Below, in pieces: positions 25,874 through 33,894 of a DNA stretch of 35,045 bases. Position numbers and translations under genes: made by a program. This DNA is from Acidobacteriaceae bacterium (GTDB lineage: Bacteria; Acidobacteriota; Terriglobia; Bryobacterales; Bryobacteraceae), in assembly GCA_019243205.1 (NCBI GenBank), contig JAFAUR010000515.1:1-35045 (forward strand), read 5' to 3'. Position 1 is the first letter of the stretch; each line of letters opens with the position of its first letter. The notes beneath the pieces were generated by a model. The model made no database searches. It saw only the letters and a list, made by a program, of their open reading frames with translations, and was not told where the DNA came from.

Positions 25874-26155
25874 ATGAAAACTTTCATCCTGTCCGCTGCT
25901 CTTGCACTCGGTGCCTGTACCCTGCTCACTCCCGCCGCCCTCGGACAGAGCGCCGGTCAGGATCTGAAGGACGCGGGGCAGAAAACGACCGACGCCGCCA
26001 AAAAGGGAGCAACTGCCGCCGGTCACGGCGTAAAAAAGGGCGCCACCACCAGCACACACGCCGTCAAAAAAGGTGTGAATAAGGGCGCCGACGCAACGCA
26101 GAAGGGTGCCGGCAAGGTGAAGGACAAGACCACAACGACTGGCACAAGCAACTGA
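25874..26155 (+). CDS. small exported Lys/Ala/Gly-rich repeat protein
   Basis: This is a protein of 93 residues. The N-terminal 24 residues are a signal peptide (TFILSAALALGACTLLTPAALG). The LGAC within it could be a lipobox, so a lipoprotein is possible. The mature part is strongly basic and built from repeats of the form KKGATxxxxxV: KKGATAAGHGV, KKGATTSTHAV, KKGVNKGADAT, QKGAGKVKDK. This low-complexity, hydrophilic 11-residue periodicity recalls LEA proteins, hydrophilins and histone H1 tails. The ORF track starts at 25802. The ATG at 25874 is better because the signal peptide begins there. The spacers to the SDR upstream (49 bases) and sthA downstream (95 bases) are short. The function is unknown; an envelope stress-protection role is only a guess. 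Confidence 0.75.
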   Translation: MKTFILSAALALGACTLLTPAALGQSAGQDLKDAGQKTTDAAKKGATAAGHGVKKGATTSTHAVKKGVNKGADATQKGAGKVKDKTTTTGTSN

Positions 26156-26250
26156 CGGCAACCCCGTCCTCGCATGAGACTGCAGCGAAGTTATACTGAG
26201 TCTGCGCTCGTGCGTAAGCCGCGTGTTTAAGTTTCGTCTCTTAATTCTGC

Positions 26251-27642
26251 ATGCCTCAATACGATTTGGTCGTCATCGGCTCGGGTCCTGCGGGACAAAG
26301 AGCTGCCATTCAAGGTGCTAAGAGCGGCAAAAGAGTAGCACTCGTTGAGCGGCGAGAGGTCATCGGCGGTGTTTGCATAAACACAGGCACGATCCCCAGT
26401 AAGACCATGCGGGAGGCGGTGCTCCATCTCTCCGGCTACAATTACCAGAACATCTATGGAGTCAGCTATCGCGTGAAAGAGAAAATCACGATGGCCGATC
26501 TGGCCTTCCGTGTGCAACACGTGATCAAGACGGAGATCGACGTCACCCAGGCGCAACTCTCTCGAAACGGCATTGAAGTGATGACGGGCGTCGCCAGCTT
26601 CGAATCGCCCAACTCCGTACGCGTGACAAGCTCCCGCGGAGGCTCGCTGATCGAATGCGACAAGATCGTCATCGCCACCGGGACAAAGCCTGCGTCTTCG
26701 CCGAAGGTTCCGATCAACGCCCGGACCATCATCAATAGCGACCAGATTCTCGAAATGCCGAACATCCCGAGAACACTCATGGTTGTCGGCGGCGGCGTAA
26801 TAGGAGTCGAGTACACCTGTATGTTCGCGACACTGGGCGTACGCGTGACACTCATTGAAAAGCGGCCGCGCCTCCTGGAGTTTGCTGATGCCGAAATCGT
26901 TGAAGCGCTTTCGTATCACCTCCGCGATCATCGCGTTACTATGCGCCTGAACGAGGAGGTTCACTCGGTCGAGGAAACGGATGGCACCGGGGGTGTAGTC
27001 GCACTCCTCGAGAGCAACAAGAGAGTCACAGGAGATTCCCTGCTATACGCGGTAGGGCGCCAGGGCAACGTCGACGAGCTAAACCTCCAGGCCGCAGGAC
27101 TTCAGGCAGACAATCGCGGGCGTATTCCTGTCAACGAGTTTTACTGCACTTCCCAGCCCAACATCTATGCTGTCGGCGACGTCATCGGCTTTCCCAGCCT
27201 GGCTTCCGTATCGATGGAACAGGGCCGTATCGCGGTCGCGCACGCCTACGGAATCCCGATCTCCTCCAATCCGAGCTATTTTCCGTTCGGGATCTACACC
27301 ATCCCGGAGATCTCGTTTATCGGCAAAACTGAAGAGCAGCTGACCGACGAAGATGTTCCGTACGAAGTAGGAGTAGCGTATTATCGTGAAATCGCGCGCG
27401 GCCAGATTCGAGGCGATACCACAGGCCGGTTGAAGCTGATCTTCCATCGGGAAACTCTCGAACTGCTCGGCGTCCACATCATTGGCGAAGGTGCATCGGA
27501 ACTTCTACACATCGGACAGGCAGTGCTTATCTTGAAGGGCAAGATCAACTATTTCGTGGATACCGTTTTCAATTACCCGACGCTCGCCGAGTGCTATAAA
27601 GCGGCAGCCTTTAACGGCCTGAATAAGTTGGTCCGAGTCTAA
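26251..27642 (+). CDS. sthA: soluble pyridine nucleotide transhydrogenase (Si-specific)
   Basis: This is a flavoprotein that transfers hydride between NADPH and NAD in the cytoplasm, helping to balance the two pools. It has 463 residues and the fold of the dihydrolipoamide dehydrogenase family. The FAD site is VVIGSGPAGQRAA at residues 8-20. At the place of the usual redox disulphide the motif is GGVCINTGTIPSKT: only C42 is present and the second cysteine is threonine, as expected for SthA rather than Lpd or mercuric reductase. The NAD-binding loop is VVGGGVIGVEYTCMFATLG, and the second FAD motif is NIYAVGDVIG. The C-terminal dimerisation domain has the HIIGEGASELLHIGQ segment, where glutathione reductases would have the catalytic HxxxxE. 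A ROK-fold gene follows 17 bases later. Confidence 0.9.
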   Translation: MPQYDLVVIGSGPAGQRAAIQGAKSGKRVALVERREVIGGVCINTGTIPSKTMREAVLHLSGYNYQNIYGVSYRVKEKITMADLAFRVQHVIKTEIDVTQAQLSRNGIEVMTGVASFESPNSVRVTSSRGGSLIECDKIVIATGTKPASSPKVPINARTIINSDQILEMPNIPRTLMVVGGGVIGVEYTCMFATLGVRVTLIEKRPRLLEFADAEIVEALSYHLRDHRVTMRLNEEVHSVEETDGTGGVVALLESNKRVTGDSLLYAVGRQGNVDELNLQAAGLQADNRGRIPVNEFYCTSQPNIYAVGDVIGFPSLASVSMEQGRIAVAHAYGIPISSNPSYFPFGIYTIPEISFIGKTEEQLTDEDVPYEVGVAYYREIARGQIRGDTTGRLKLIFHRETLELLGVHIIGEGASELLHIGQAVLILKGKINYFVDTVFNYPTLAECYKAAAFNGLNKLVRV

Positions 27643-27659
27643 ACAATATAGAGGCCACC

Positions 27660-28568
27660 ATGGCGCATGGCATCGGCATTATCATCACAGAGCGGATTTC
27701 AGTAGCAGCCGTTCGAGATCACGAGTTGGTTGGGGCTCTTCGCTCCGATCCGGATGACAGCTCGATCGCTGACACCTTGCAGGGCGTCCCGGCAGAGATC
27801 ATCATCGAACGGATGGTCGACCTTTCCAAGCAGTTGAACCTATCGGATCCGCCCGAGTACATCGGCCTCGGCATGCCGGGCATTGTGCGGGGCGGCATCG
27901 TCGAAGATTCGCCGAATCTGGTTCAATTCAAGGGCTTGACCATGCAGCAGCTGGTCGGCGAAGCTTTCAACTCCCTGTTCGGCAGAGTCCCTGTTTCCGT
28001 AGGAAATGATGCCGACGTGCTCGCCGCCGGCCTGGCCGCTTCCCGAGGCCACCTGGACCGCATCATTCGTGTTTGGACTTTGGGCACCGGTATCGGCTTC
28101 GGCCGGTACCCAGTTCAGGACGGTGTCTGGGAAGCCGGTCACACGGTCGTGACACTCGATCCCAAGGAGCAGTTCTGCGGCTGCGGGGGCAAAGGCCACC
28201 TCGAAGGAATCATGGGCCATCGCGCCATGCGCCTGCGCTTCATGGATCTGGAGCCTGATGAAGTGTTCGCCGAGGCCGAAGCCGGCGAAACACGCTGTGT
28301 CGAATTCGTGAAGCTCTGGCACCGAGCGCTGGCCGCGGCAACCGCAAGCAGCGTGCATATCTCCGGACCGGGCAAGTTCTACATCACCGGTCCGAACTCT
28401 CAGTTCGTGAACCTCACCTTGCTTGGCGAATACCTGCACGAAATGGTGAAGTTGAGTCCCTTGCAGAGCTACTCACTCGAAGTCGTACACGGCGAAGAAG
28501 CTCTGGCTGCCATTGGCGCGGCCGTAAATGCGGCTCAGGCACTCGAGCAAAGCGCCGTCAAGACCTGA
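27660..28568 (+). CDS. ROK-family (sugar kinase/glucokinase-like) protein, N-terminal motif degenerate
   Basis: This is a 302-residue protein with the actin-like ROK fold. The central catalytic region looks good: VSVGNDADVLAAGLAA contains the catalytic aspartate, and WTLGTGIGFG is a phosphate-binding loop. The metal site reads AGHTVVTLDPKEQFCGCGGKGHLEG, with His instead of the third cysteine of the usual CxCGxxGC. The N-terminal DxGGT loop that binds ATP phosphate in ROK kinases is absent; the protein begins GIGIIITERISVAAV at that position. From family knowledge this loop is needed for kinase activity, so the protein may be a non-catalytic sugar binder or regulator, or may use a divergent nucleotide site. 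It is probably co-transcribed with sthA. Its stop is one base from the convergent M28 gene. Confidence 0.75.
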   Translation: MAHGIGIIITERISVAAVRDHELVGALRSDPDDSSIADTLQGVPAEIIIERMVDLSKQLNLSDPPEYIGLGMPGIVRGGIVEDSPNLVQFKGLTMQQLVGEAFNSLFGRVPVSVGNDADVLAAGLAASRGHLDRIIRVWTLGTGIGFGRYPVQDGVWEAGHTVVTLDPKEQFCGCGGKGHLEGIMGHRAMRLRFMDLEPDEVFAEAEAGETRCVEFVKLWHRALAAATASSVHISGPGKFYITGPNSQFVNLTLLGEYLHEMVKLSPLQSYSLEVVHGEEALAAIGAAVNAAQALEQSAVKT

Positions 28569-28569
28569 A

Positions 28570-30192
28570 TCATTTGCCGCTTTCGCTTTTCTGTCGGGCA
28601 CTCAGGAATTCGTCGGCCTTCACCCAGCTCGGAAGGCTCGGCTGATTAGCGATGTCGAGCCCAAGCGTAAAACCAAAGCGCGCCATTTGCTCCATACCAG
28701 CCATGTTCCAGCTATCCCGATATTCGTCTGAAGGTTGATGGTAATGCTTGGTGTTGTAGTCCTCAAATACCTCCTTTCCGAACCCGGCCGGCTTTCCCAG
28801 GTAATCCGTGCCCTGTGCAATCGTGAAAGCTGGAATACCGACTCGAGCCAATGAGAAATGATCCGACCGGTAATAATGCCCTTGCTCGGGTTCCGGGTCG
28901 GGCGAGATCGACAGATTGGCGCGCTTAGCGTCGTCCTCGACCAATTCCCACAATGTCGTTCTTTCCGCGCCCGTGACCGAGACGTCGCGAGTCGCTCCGA
29001 AGGGATACAGCGCGTCGAAGTTTAGGTCTGCGGCAGTCTGGCCTGGCGGCACCTCCGGATGCTCCGCATAATATTCAGACCCGAGCAGCCCCATCTCTTC
29101 CGCTGTTACAAAGAGAAAAACAGCACTGCGCTTCGGCTTCTTGGGAAGTGCGGCCCACGTCCGTGCGATTTCAAGAACAACCGCGCATCCGGTCGCATTA
29201 TCCACCGCGCCATTATAGATGTTGTCACCGTTCACAGGAACCGCAATGCCCAGATGATCCCAATGCGCACTGTACAAAATCGCCTGCCGGGCGAGGGCAG
29301 CATCAGCTCCGTCCACCCGCCCGACTACGTTCCGGCTGTCAATATCGCGGAGCGCAACCGGGATATGTCCGGCAATGTGGACGCCGAGCGGCATCGGGCG
29401 AAACGACTTCGAGTTCGCCAAGGCCAGCAACTGCTCAACGGTTTTTCCCGTGGATGCAAAAAGCCTTGCACCCGCATCTTCGGACAGCCACGCGGCGAGT
29501 TTCAGGCCTTTCTCGCCAGGCTGCAATTTCAACTCCGCGTGTTCTTGACTCCAGGACCCCGTTACGACTCCCCAGCCGTAACCGGCCGTCGGCGTTGTGT
29601 GCACAATCAGAGCTGCTACCGCTCCGCGGCGTGCCGCTTCCTCGAATTTGTAAGTCCAGCGGCCGTAATATGTCAGCGCGCGTCCACCAAAGAATTTTAG
29701 ATCGGTCGACGGCGGCTCATTCGTGAAGTAGACCAACACTTTGCCCGCAAGACTCTGGCCCTTGTAGTCGTCCCATCCAAACTCCGGCGCCGCGATTCCG
29801 TGGCCCACAAACACTGCCTCGGCATCAAAATCGTTTTCGGGTTGCTGCGAGAAGGCCGTCCCCACGAAATCTTTATTCAGAGCAAGCGGACTGGAACCGG
29901 TCTTGCCGGTTATCGTCAGCGTTGCGCTCGGCAACGTTTTCGACCCCACCAGCGGCACTCGCTGGAAATAGGTGCCTTGATCTCCGGCAGGCTTCACGCC
30001 AAAAGTCTCCAGCTGCGCGGCAATGTATTGCGTCGCCAGTTTCTCGCCACGCGTCCCGACTCCGCGACCTTCCAATTCATCACTGGCTAGATATTTCACA
30101 TGAGTTCGGATCTTTTCGCCCGAGGGCTGAAGATCTTGTGTTGCCAGAAGCGTGCATCCAAAAATCAGGAACGCCGACGAAGCGCGAAACAT
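28570..30192 (-). CDS. M28-family metallopeptidase with PA domain (exported)
   Basis: This is a zinc aminopeptidase of 540 residues. The N-terminus is hydrophobic (AFLIFGCTLLATQ), indicating export, and a lipoprotein is not excluded. A protease-associated (PA) insert spans about 120-260. The two-zinc site is complete: H310 in YSAHWDHLG, D331 in GAVDNATG, the catalytic pair E365/E366 in TAEEMGLLGS, D393 in LNFDAL, and H485 in KHYHQPSDEY. The likely role is hydrolysis of peptides in the periplasm or outside the cell. It is divergent from the Kdp-type kinase operon over a 63-base spacer, and convergent with the ROK gene with one base between stops. The exact peptide specificity is not visible. 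Confidence 0.92.
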   Translation of the reverse strand: MFRASSAFLIFGCTLLATQDLQPSGEKIRTHVKYLASDELEGRGVGTRGEKLATQYIAAQLETFGVKPAGDQGTYFQRVPLVGSKTLPSATLTITGKTGSSPLALNKDFVGTAFSQQPENDFDAEAVFVGHGIAAPEFGWDDYKGQSLAGKVLVYFTNEPPSTDLKFFGGRALTYYGRWTYKFEEAARRGAVAALIVHTTPTAGYGWGVVTGSWSQEHAELKLQPGEKGLKLAAWLSEDAGARLFASTGKTVEQLLALANSKSFRPMPLGVHIAGHIPVALRDIDSRNVVGRVDGADAALARQAILYSAHWDHLGIAVPVNGDNIYNGAVDNATGCAVVLEIARTWAALPKKPKRSAVFLFVTAEEMGLLGSEYYAEHPEVPPGQTAADLNFDALYPFGATRDVSVTGAERTTLWELVEDDAKRANLSISPDPEPEQGHYYRSDHFSLARVGIPAFTIAQGTDYLGKPAGFGKEVFEDYNTKHYHQPSDEYRDSWNMAGMEQMARFGFTLGLDIANQPSLPSWVKADEFLSARQKSESGK

Positions 30193-30255
30193 GCCCCCAG
30201 TCTAGCGACCATGGGCAACGAGCACGGCTTTGCTCTGTAAACTTAAGAGTGACTG

Positions 30256-31752
30256 ATGCGACCTAAGCTGCGGTTTTTCCAGGGTATGGTGTCGGTCGGC
30301 AGCACCCTTGCCGTGTCAGTCGTATGCTATCGCCTGCTGCACGCGAATGCGGCGACCGCCGCCGTCGTGTTGTTTCTAATTGTTCTGCTTACCGGCGCGT
30401 ACGCCGGGTTCGCCGAAGCCATTGTCGTGTCCATTGCGGCCGCGGTTTGCCTCGATTATTTCTTCATCCCCCCAATCGGCTCCATCAGCATCGGGGATCC
30501 CCAAGGCTGGATCATTCTTCTCGCGTTCCTCGTAGTCGCGATTTTCACGTCATTTCTTTCCAGCAGCTTCCGCCGTCAACGAAATGAGATCGCTGACCAG
30601 CAAAGTGAAGCCGAGAAGCTGCACATCTTCAGCCGCTCCATGTTATTGAGCAGCACGGCAACCGATATACGCCGTCTCACCGTCAACAAATGTATCGAGC
30701 TATTTGGTTTCCGCGCGACAGTCCTTTTTGAGAGTGCCGCCGGGTCATTCCAATCGTCCATGCCTGAATCGGACGCGACGTTGGAGGAGCAGCTGCGGCG
30801 CATCGCCTCGCGCGGGGAAACGATCGAATCAGGGAAGGACGGCTGGACCGTTCTGCCGGTCACACTAGGCAACAAAAGTTACGGCAGTCTCGCTGTCGCC
30901 GGGAGACATCTGCCGGAATCCACCTATCGAGGAATCGCGAACACCGTTGCATTGGGGCTTGCGCAGGCGCAAGCTCATCAGTCGCTCACTCGCGCCGAAG
31001 CCGTCCGCAAGAGCGAGGAACTGAAGTCCACCATGATCGATGCTCTTGCTCACGATCTAAAAACCCCGCTCACCGCGATCGAAGCCGCGGCGGAAATGTT
31101 ATCCGCGCCTTCGGAAGTCTCGGCGGAACAGCAAGCCGATTTAGTCACCATCATCAAGGAGGAATCCGGAGGCCTGCGTCGCTTGGTGGATGAGGCAATT
31201 CATCTGGCGCGAATCGACGCCAAGCGGCTTAAACTCAAGCGAACATCCGTGCCCGCGCGCGAGCTGATCGAATCCGCTGTCACCGCCTTGCCTGATCGCA
31301 CGGCGGCCGGGCGGATTCAAATCGACGTTGGCGATCCACGGACTTCGGTCTTCGCCGACCCTGAACTGCTACCCATCGCCATCCGGCAATTCCTGGACAA
31401 CGCGCTAAAGTACAGCCCGCCACAATCTCCGGTCCTGGTCACAGCCTCGGCTGAGGGTGGGTACGTATCGATCCGTGTCAGAGACCAGGGACAGGGCCTC
31501 ACGGAACTCGAGCAAAGCAGAGTCTTCGAAAAGCTTTATCGCGGGCGGCGTGACCGCTCAGCCGTCCAGGGAACCGGCATGGGCCTGCCCATCGCAAAGG
31601 AAATCGCAGAAGCGCACGGCGGAGCTGCCGGTGTTTACAGCCACGTCGGTAAAGGATCGGAGTTCTTCCTCGTCATTCAGCAAGGGGGGACCAGTTCGCC
31701 CGCGGCGGACGGTCATCCGGTCCCGGTTCCTTCCGGCAATCTCGGGGTCTGA
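30256..31752 (+). CDS. KdpD-type membrane histidine kinase, lacking the N-terminal KdpD/USP domain
   Basis: This is a sensor kinase of 498 residues, equivalent to the C-terminal part of E. coli KdpD. About four membrane segments with a DUF4118-like pattern lie at residues 10-105 (AVVLFLIVLLTGAYAGFAEAIVVSIAAAVCLDYFFIPP). A GAF-like region follows at about 120-235, then HisKA with H266 in DALAHDLKTPLTAIEAAAEML, and an ATPase domain with N382 in FLDNALKYSPP, the G1 box VRDQGQGL and GTGMGLPIAKEIAEAHGG. The start ATG lies 63 bases from the divergent M28 gene and has AAGAG upstream. The response regulator begins two bases after the stop. The missing N-terminal half is encoded as a separate gene at the end of the operon. 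Confidence 0.93.
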   Translation: MRPKLRFFQGMVSVGSTLAVSVVCYRLLHANAATAAVVLFLIVLLTGAYAGFAEAIVVSIAAAVCLDYFFIPPIGSISIGDPQGWIILLAFLVVAIFTSFLSSSFRRQRNEIADQQSEAEKLHIFSRSMLLSSTATDIRRLTVNKCIELFGFRATVLFESAAGSFQSSMPESDATLEEQLRRIASRGETIESGKDGWTVLPVTLGNKSYGSLAVAGRHLPESTYRGIANTVALGLAQAQAHQSLTRAEAVRKSEELKSTMIDALAHDLKTPLTAIEAAAEMLSAPSEVSAEQQADLVTIIKEESGGLRRLVDEAIHLARIDAKRLKLKRTSVPARELIESAVTALPDRTAAGRIQIDVGDPRTSVFADPELLPIAIRQFLDNALKYSPPQSPVLVTASAEGGYVSIRVRDQGQGLTELEQSRVFEKLYRGRRDRSAVQGTGMGLPIAKEIAEAHGGAAGVYSHVGKGSEFFLVIQQGGTSSPAADGHPVPVPSGNLGV

Positions 31753-31754
31753 GC

Positions 31755-32453
31755 ATGTCTGCCGGAAAGGTCCTGATCGTCGATGACGAGCCGCAGATTC
31801 GGCGCGTTGTACGAGCGGCGCTCTCGCTGAAGGGCTACGAACTGTTTGAGGCCCGAAACGGGGAGGAAGCGCTCGACGTCCTCCGTGAGTACGACCCCGA
31901 CTTGGTATTGCTGGACATGAACATGCCTGGTATCGGCGGTATGGAGACGTGCAGAAAGCTGCGCTCAGTTTCAGAGGTCCCCATCATCGTCCTCTCGGTT
32001 CGCGATGGAGAAGCCGACAAGATCGCCGCGCTGGATGCCGGAGCCGATGATTACGTGACGAAACCGTTCAGCGTGAATGAATTGATGGCTCGAATCAGGG
32101 CGAACCTTCGACGCGTGCCCTCACAATCCGATTCGGCGCAGCCCCTCGTGCTTTCCGACGACCTGGTGATTGACTTCTCCAAGCGTCACGTGCTCGCCCG
32201 CGGAAAGGCGGTGAGGCTCACACCTAAAGAGTTTGAATTGCTTCAGTTTCTTGCTTCAAATCCGGACAAGCCTGTTCCTCACCGCAAGCTGCTCCAGACA
32301 TTGTGGGGGCCGGAGTATGGCGAAGAAGTCGAATATCTCCGGGTCTTCGTCAGCCAGCTTCGTAAGAAAATTGAGCCCGACCCCGCGCACCCGCGCTACA
32401 TTTTGACCGAGCCTTGGGTAGGATATCGTTTTGCGATCCCGAGCAGTTCATGA
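31755..32453 (+). CDS. kdpE: OmpR/KdpE-family response regulator
   Basis: This is a transcription factor of 232 residues and the likely partner of the kinase encoded just upstream. The receiver domain (residues 4-118) has acidic residues D10, D11 and E12, phospho-acceptor D54 in VLLDMNMPGIGG, and K103 in DDYVTKPF. The winged-helix domain (about 130-230) carries VRLTPKEFELLQFLA, VPHRKLLQTLWGPEYGEEVEYLRVFVSQLRKKIE and YILTEPWVGYRF, the last matching KdpE closely. Spacing is two bases after the kinase, and the stop overlaps the start of the next gene by ATGA. KdpE normally activates kdpFABC, but those genes are not in the window, so the target operon lies elsewhere or differs. Confidence 0.9.
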   Translation: MSAGKVLIVDDEPQIRRVVRAALSLKGYELFEARNGEEALDVLREYDPDLVLLDMNMPGIGGMETCRKLRSVSEVPIIVLSVRDGEADKIAALDAGADDYVTKPFSVNELMARIRANLRRVPSQSDSAQPLVLSDDLVIDFSKRHVLARGKAVRLTPKEFELLQFLASNPDKPVPHRKLLQTLWGPEYGEEVEYLRVFVSQLRKKIEPDPAHPRYILTEPWVGYRFAIPSSS

Positions 32454-33592
32454 CAGAGAACACAAACAGTCACGGCGCGGCGCATGGCAAGTTGACCATC
32501 TTTCTTGGCTACGCGGCCGGTGTCGGCAAAACCTTCCAGATGCTCGAAGAAGCCCAGAATCTGAAAACGAAGGGCTTCGATGTCGTGATCGGATATTTTG
32601 AGCCGCACGGCCGTAAACAAACCATTGCGAAAACTGAAGGTTTGGAGATGGTTCCCCGCAAAAAAGTCGTTTATCGCGGCTCGGTGTTCGAGGAAATGGA
32701 TCCCGACGCCATCATCGCTCGCCATCCGCAGGTTGCAGTCATCGACGAGTTCCCGCACACGAATGTGCCCGGGTCCACGCGTGAGAAGCGCTGGGAGGAT
32801 GTTCTCGCTGTTCTTGACGCCGGCATCGACGTCCTCACGACGATGAACGTCCAGCATCTGGAAAGCTTGAACGACCAGATGATGCAGATCACCGGCGTGA
32901 AGGTCCGCGAAACCATCCCGGATTGGGTAGTAAAGCAGGCCGACGAAGTGGTCATGGTCGATCTCACGCCCCGCGCTTTGCTCAATCGCCTCGAGCGCGG
33001 CGTAGTTTACCCGCCCGACAAAGCTCAGCGCGCTCTGCAGAATTTTTTCAGAGAATCCACATTAGTAGCGCTGCGCGAGATGGCGCTCCGACAGACCGCG
33101 CACGAGGTGGAAGAACGCATCGAGCAGAGCGAGGCCGCCGAAGAGGCTGGCGACACCGGACGAAATAAACGGGGCCCCGCCATCGATGATGCCGTCATCA
33201 TCTATGTCAGCGACGACCCGACGACGGCCATGCTGATCCGTCGCGGAAAACGTGTTGCGGATGTTCTGCACGCCGACTGCTACGCCGTTTTCATCTCGGA
33301 GCACGCAGACCTGCAGCACCTCCCGCCTGTCAAACGAGAGGCTGTCGAACGGCATCTGAATTTCGCCCGCAACTTGCACATCGAAACCAGAGTGTTGATC
33401 GGCCACGATCACGCCCAGACTCTACTCGACTTCGCCCGCGTTCACAAAGCCAGGCAAATCTTCTTACCCCGGCTCGTAGGCAAAGGCGTTGATCGTCTTC
33501 TTGGAAAGAGCCTGGTCAACCAGGTCGTGAGCCTTGCCGACGACATGGAAGTGACCATCGTCACGGATCGGCGCATCGAAAACCGTGTCTGA
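32450..33592 (+). CDS. stand-alone KdpD N-terminal sensor domain plus USP domain
   Basis: This is a soluble 380-residue protein equivalent to the cytoplasmic N-terminal half of KdpD. The KdpD domain (about 13-220) has a Walker A loop GYAAGVGKTFQML, then GFDVVIGYFEPHGRKQT, Walker B-like VAVIDEFPHTNVPGS, and GIDVLTTMNVQHLESLNDQ. A universal-stress-protein domain (about 235-375) ends with the ATP-loop-like stretch KGVDRLLGKSLVNQVV. There is no membrane segment and no kinase domain. The start ATG at 32450 overlaps the kdpE stop by four bases, so translation is coupled. With the upstream kinase it adds to about 878 residues, close to full-length KdpD (894 in E. coli). tRNA-Pro follows 28 bases later. 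The inferred role is to modulate the kinase in trans. Confidence 0.9.
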   Translation: MTENTNSHGAAHGKLTIFLGYAAGVGKTFQMLEEAQNLKTKGFDVVIGYFEPHGRKQTIAKTEGLEMVPRKKVVYRGSVFEEMDPDAIIARHPQVAVIDEFPHTNVPGSTREKRWEDVLAVLDAGIDVLTTMNVQHLESLNDQMMQITGVKVRETIPDWVVKQADEVVMVDLTPRALLNRLERGVVYPPDKAQRALQNFFRESTLVALREMALRQTAHEVEERIEQSEAAEEAGDTGRNKRGPAIDDAVIIYVSDDPTTAMLIRRGKRVADVLHADCYAVFISEHADLQHLPPVKREAVERHLNFARNLHIETRVLIGHDHAQTLLDFARVHKARQIFLPRLVGKGVDRLLGKSLVNQVVSLADDMEVTIVTDRRIENRV

Positions 33593-33620
33593 AGTCCCGA
33601 CGCTGGTAAACTTGAAATTT

Positions 33621-33698
33621 CGGGCCGTGGCGCAGCCTGGCTAGCGCGCTTGCTTGGGGTGCAAGAGGTCCCGGGTTCAAATCCCGGCGGCCCGACCA
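33621..33698 (+). tRNA. tRNA-Pro (anticodon GGG)
   Basis: This is a complete cloverleaf. The acceptor stem CGGGCCG pairs with CGGCCCG, the D arm is GCGC/GCGC, and the anticodon stem is CTTGC/GCAAG with loop TTGGGGT (anticodon GGG at 33656-33658). The T arm is CCGGG-TTCAAAT-CCCGG. The discriminator is A, and CCA is encoded at 33696-33698. It reads proline CCC and CCU codons. It lies 28 bases after the Kdp-like operon. DNA on its 3' side looks different in style. Confidence 0.97.
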
Positions 33699-33802
33699 TT
33701 AAAATAGAACTCCAGTTCCCTTCCCCCTAAAATCACCGTTCCTGCGGCCCGCGCCGGCTCTTTTCAGCTCATGTCCGATTCGGAGCAGTTCGAAGTTGTG
33801 AC

Positions 33803-33823
33803 TTTGCACCAAACTGGTGCAAA
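33803..33823. promoter_or_regulatory. perfect inverted repeat, matches NtrC-type operator consensus
   Basis: TTTGCACCA and TGGTGCAAA form perfect 9-base arms with a 3-base centre. The inner part, TGCACC-N5-GGTGCA, equals the published-style NtrC enhancer consensus. It is located 72 bases before the ATG of the exported propeller-like gene. I found no sigma54 -24/-12 promoter (GG-N10-GC) next to it on the + strand. It is not followed by a T-run, so it is a poor terminator. Confidence 0.5.
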
Positions 33824-33894
33824 ATACCAGCTCGTACCTCACACGTTTGCTAGTTGCTGCACGATCCTGTTAACCCTGAAAGCCGGGAGCGTCG

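Noticed and set aside
26227-26964. 245-residue - strand ORF
   Set aside because: Antisense to sthA. Shadow rich in His and Asp, with no motif.
33442-33699. 85-residue - strand ORF beginning MVGPPGFEPGTSC
   Set aside because: This is the antisense of tRNA-Pro plus the end of the KdpD-N gene. The peptide is a well-known spurious database protein produced by translating tRNA genes backwards.
33700-33894. Palindrome at 33803 as an intrinsic terminator for the tRNA or Kdp-like operon
   Set aside because: The stem is not GC-rich, and no run of T follows on the + strand. An operator is a better reading.
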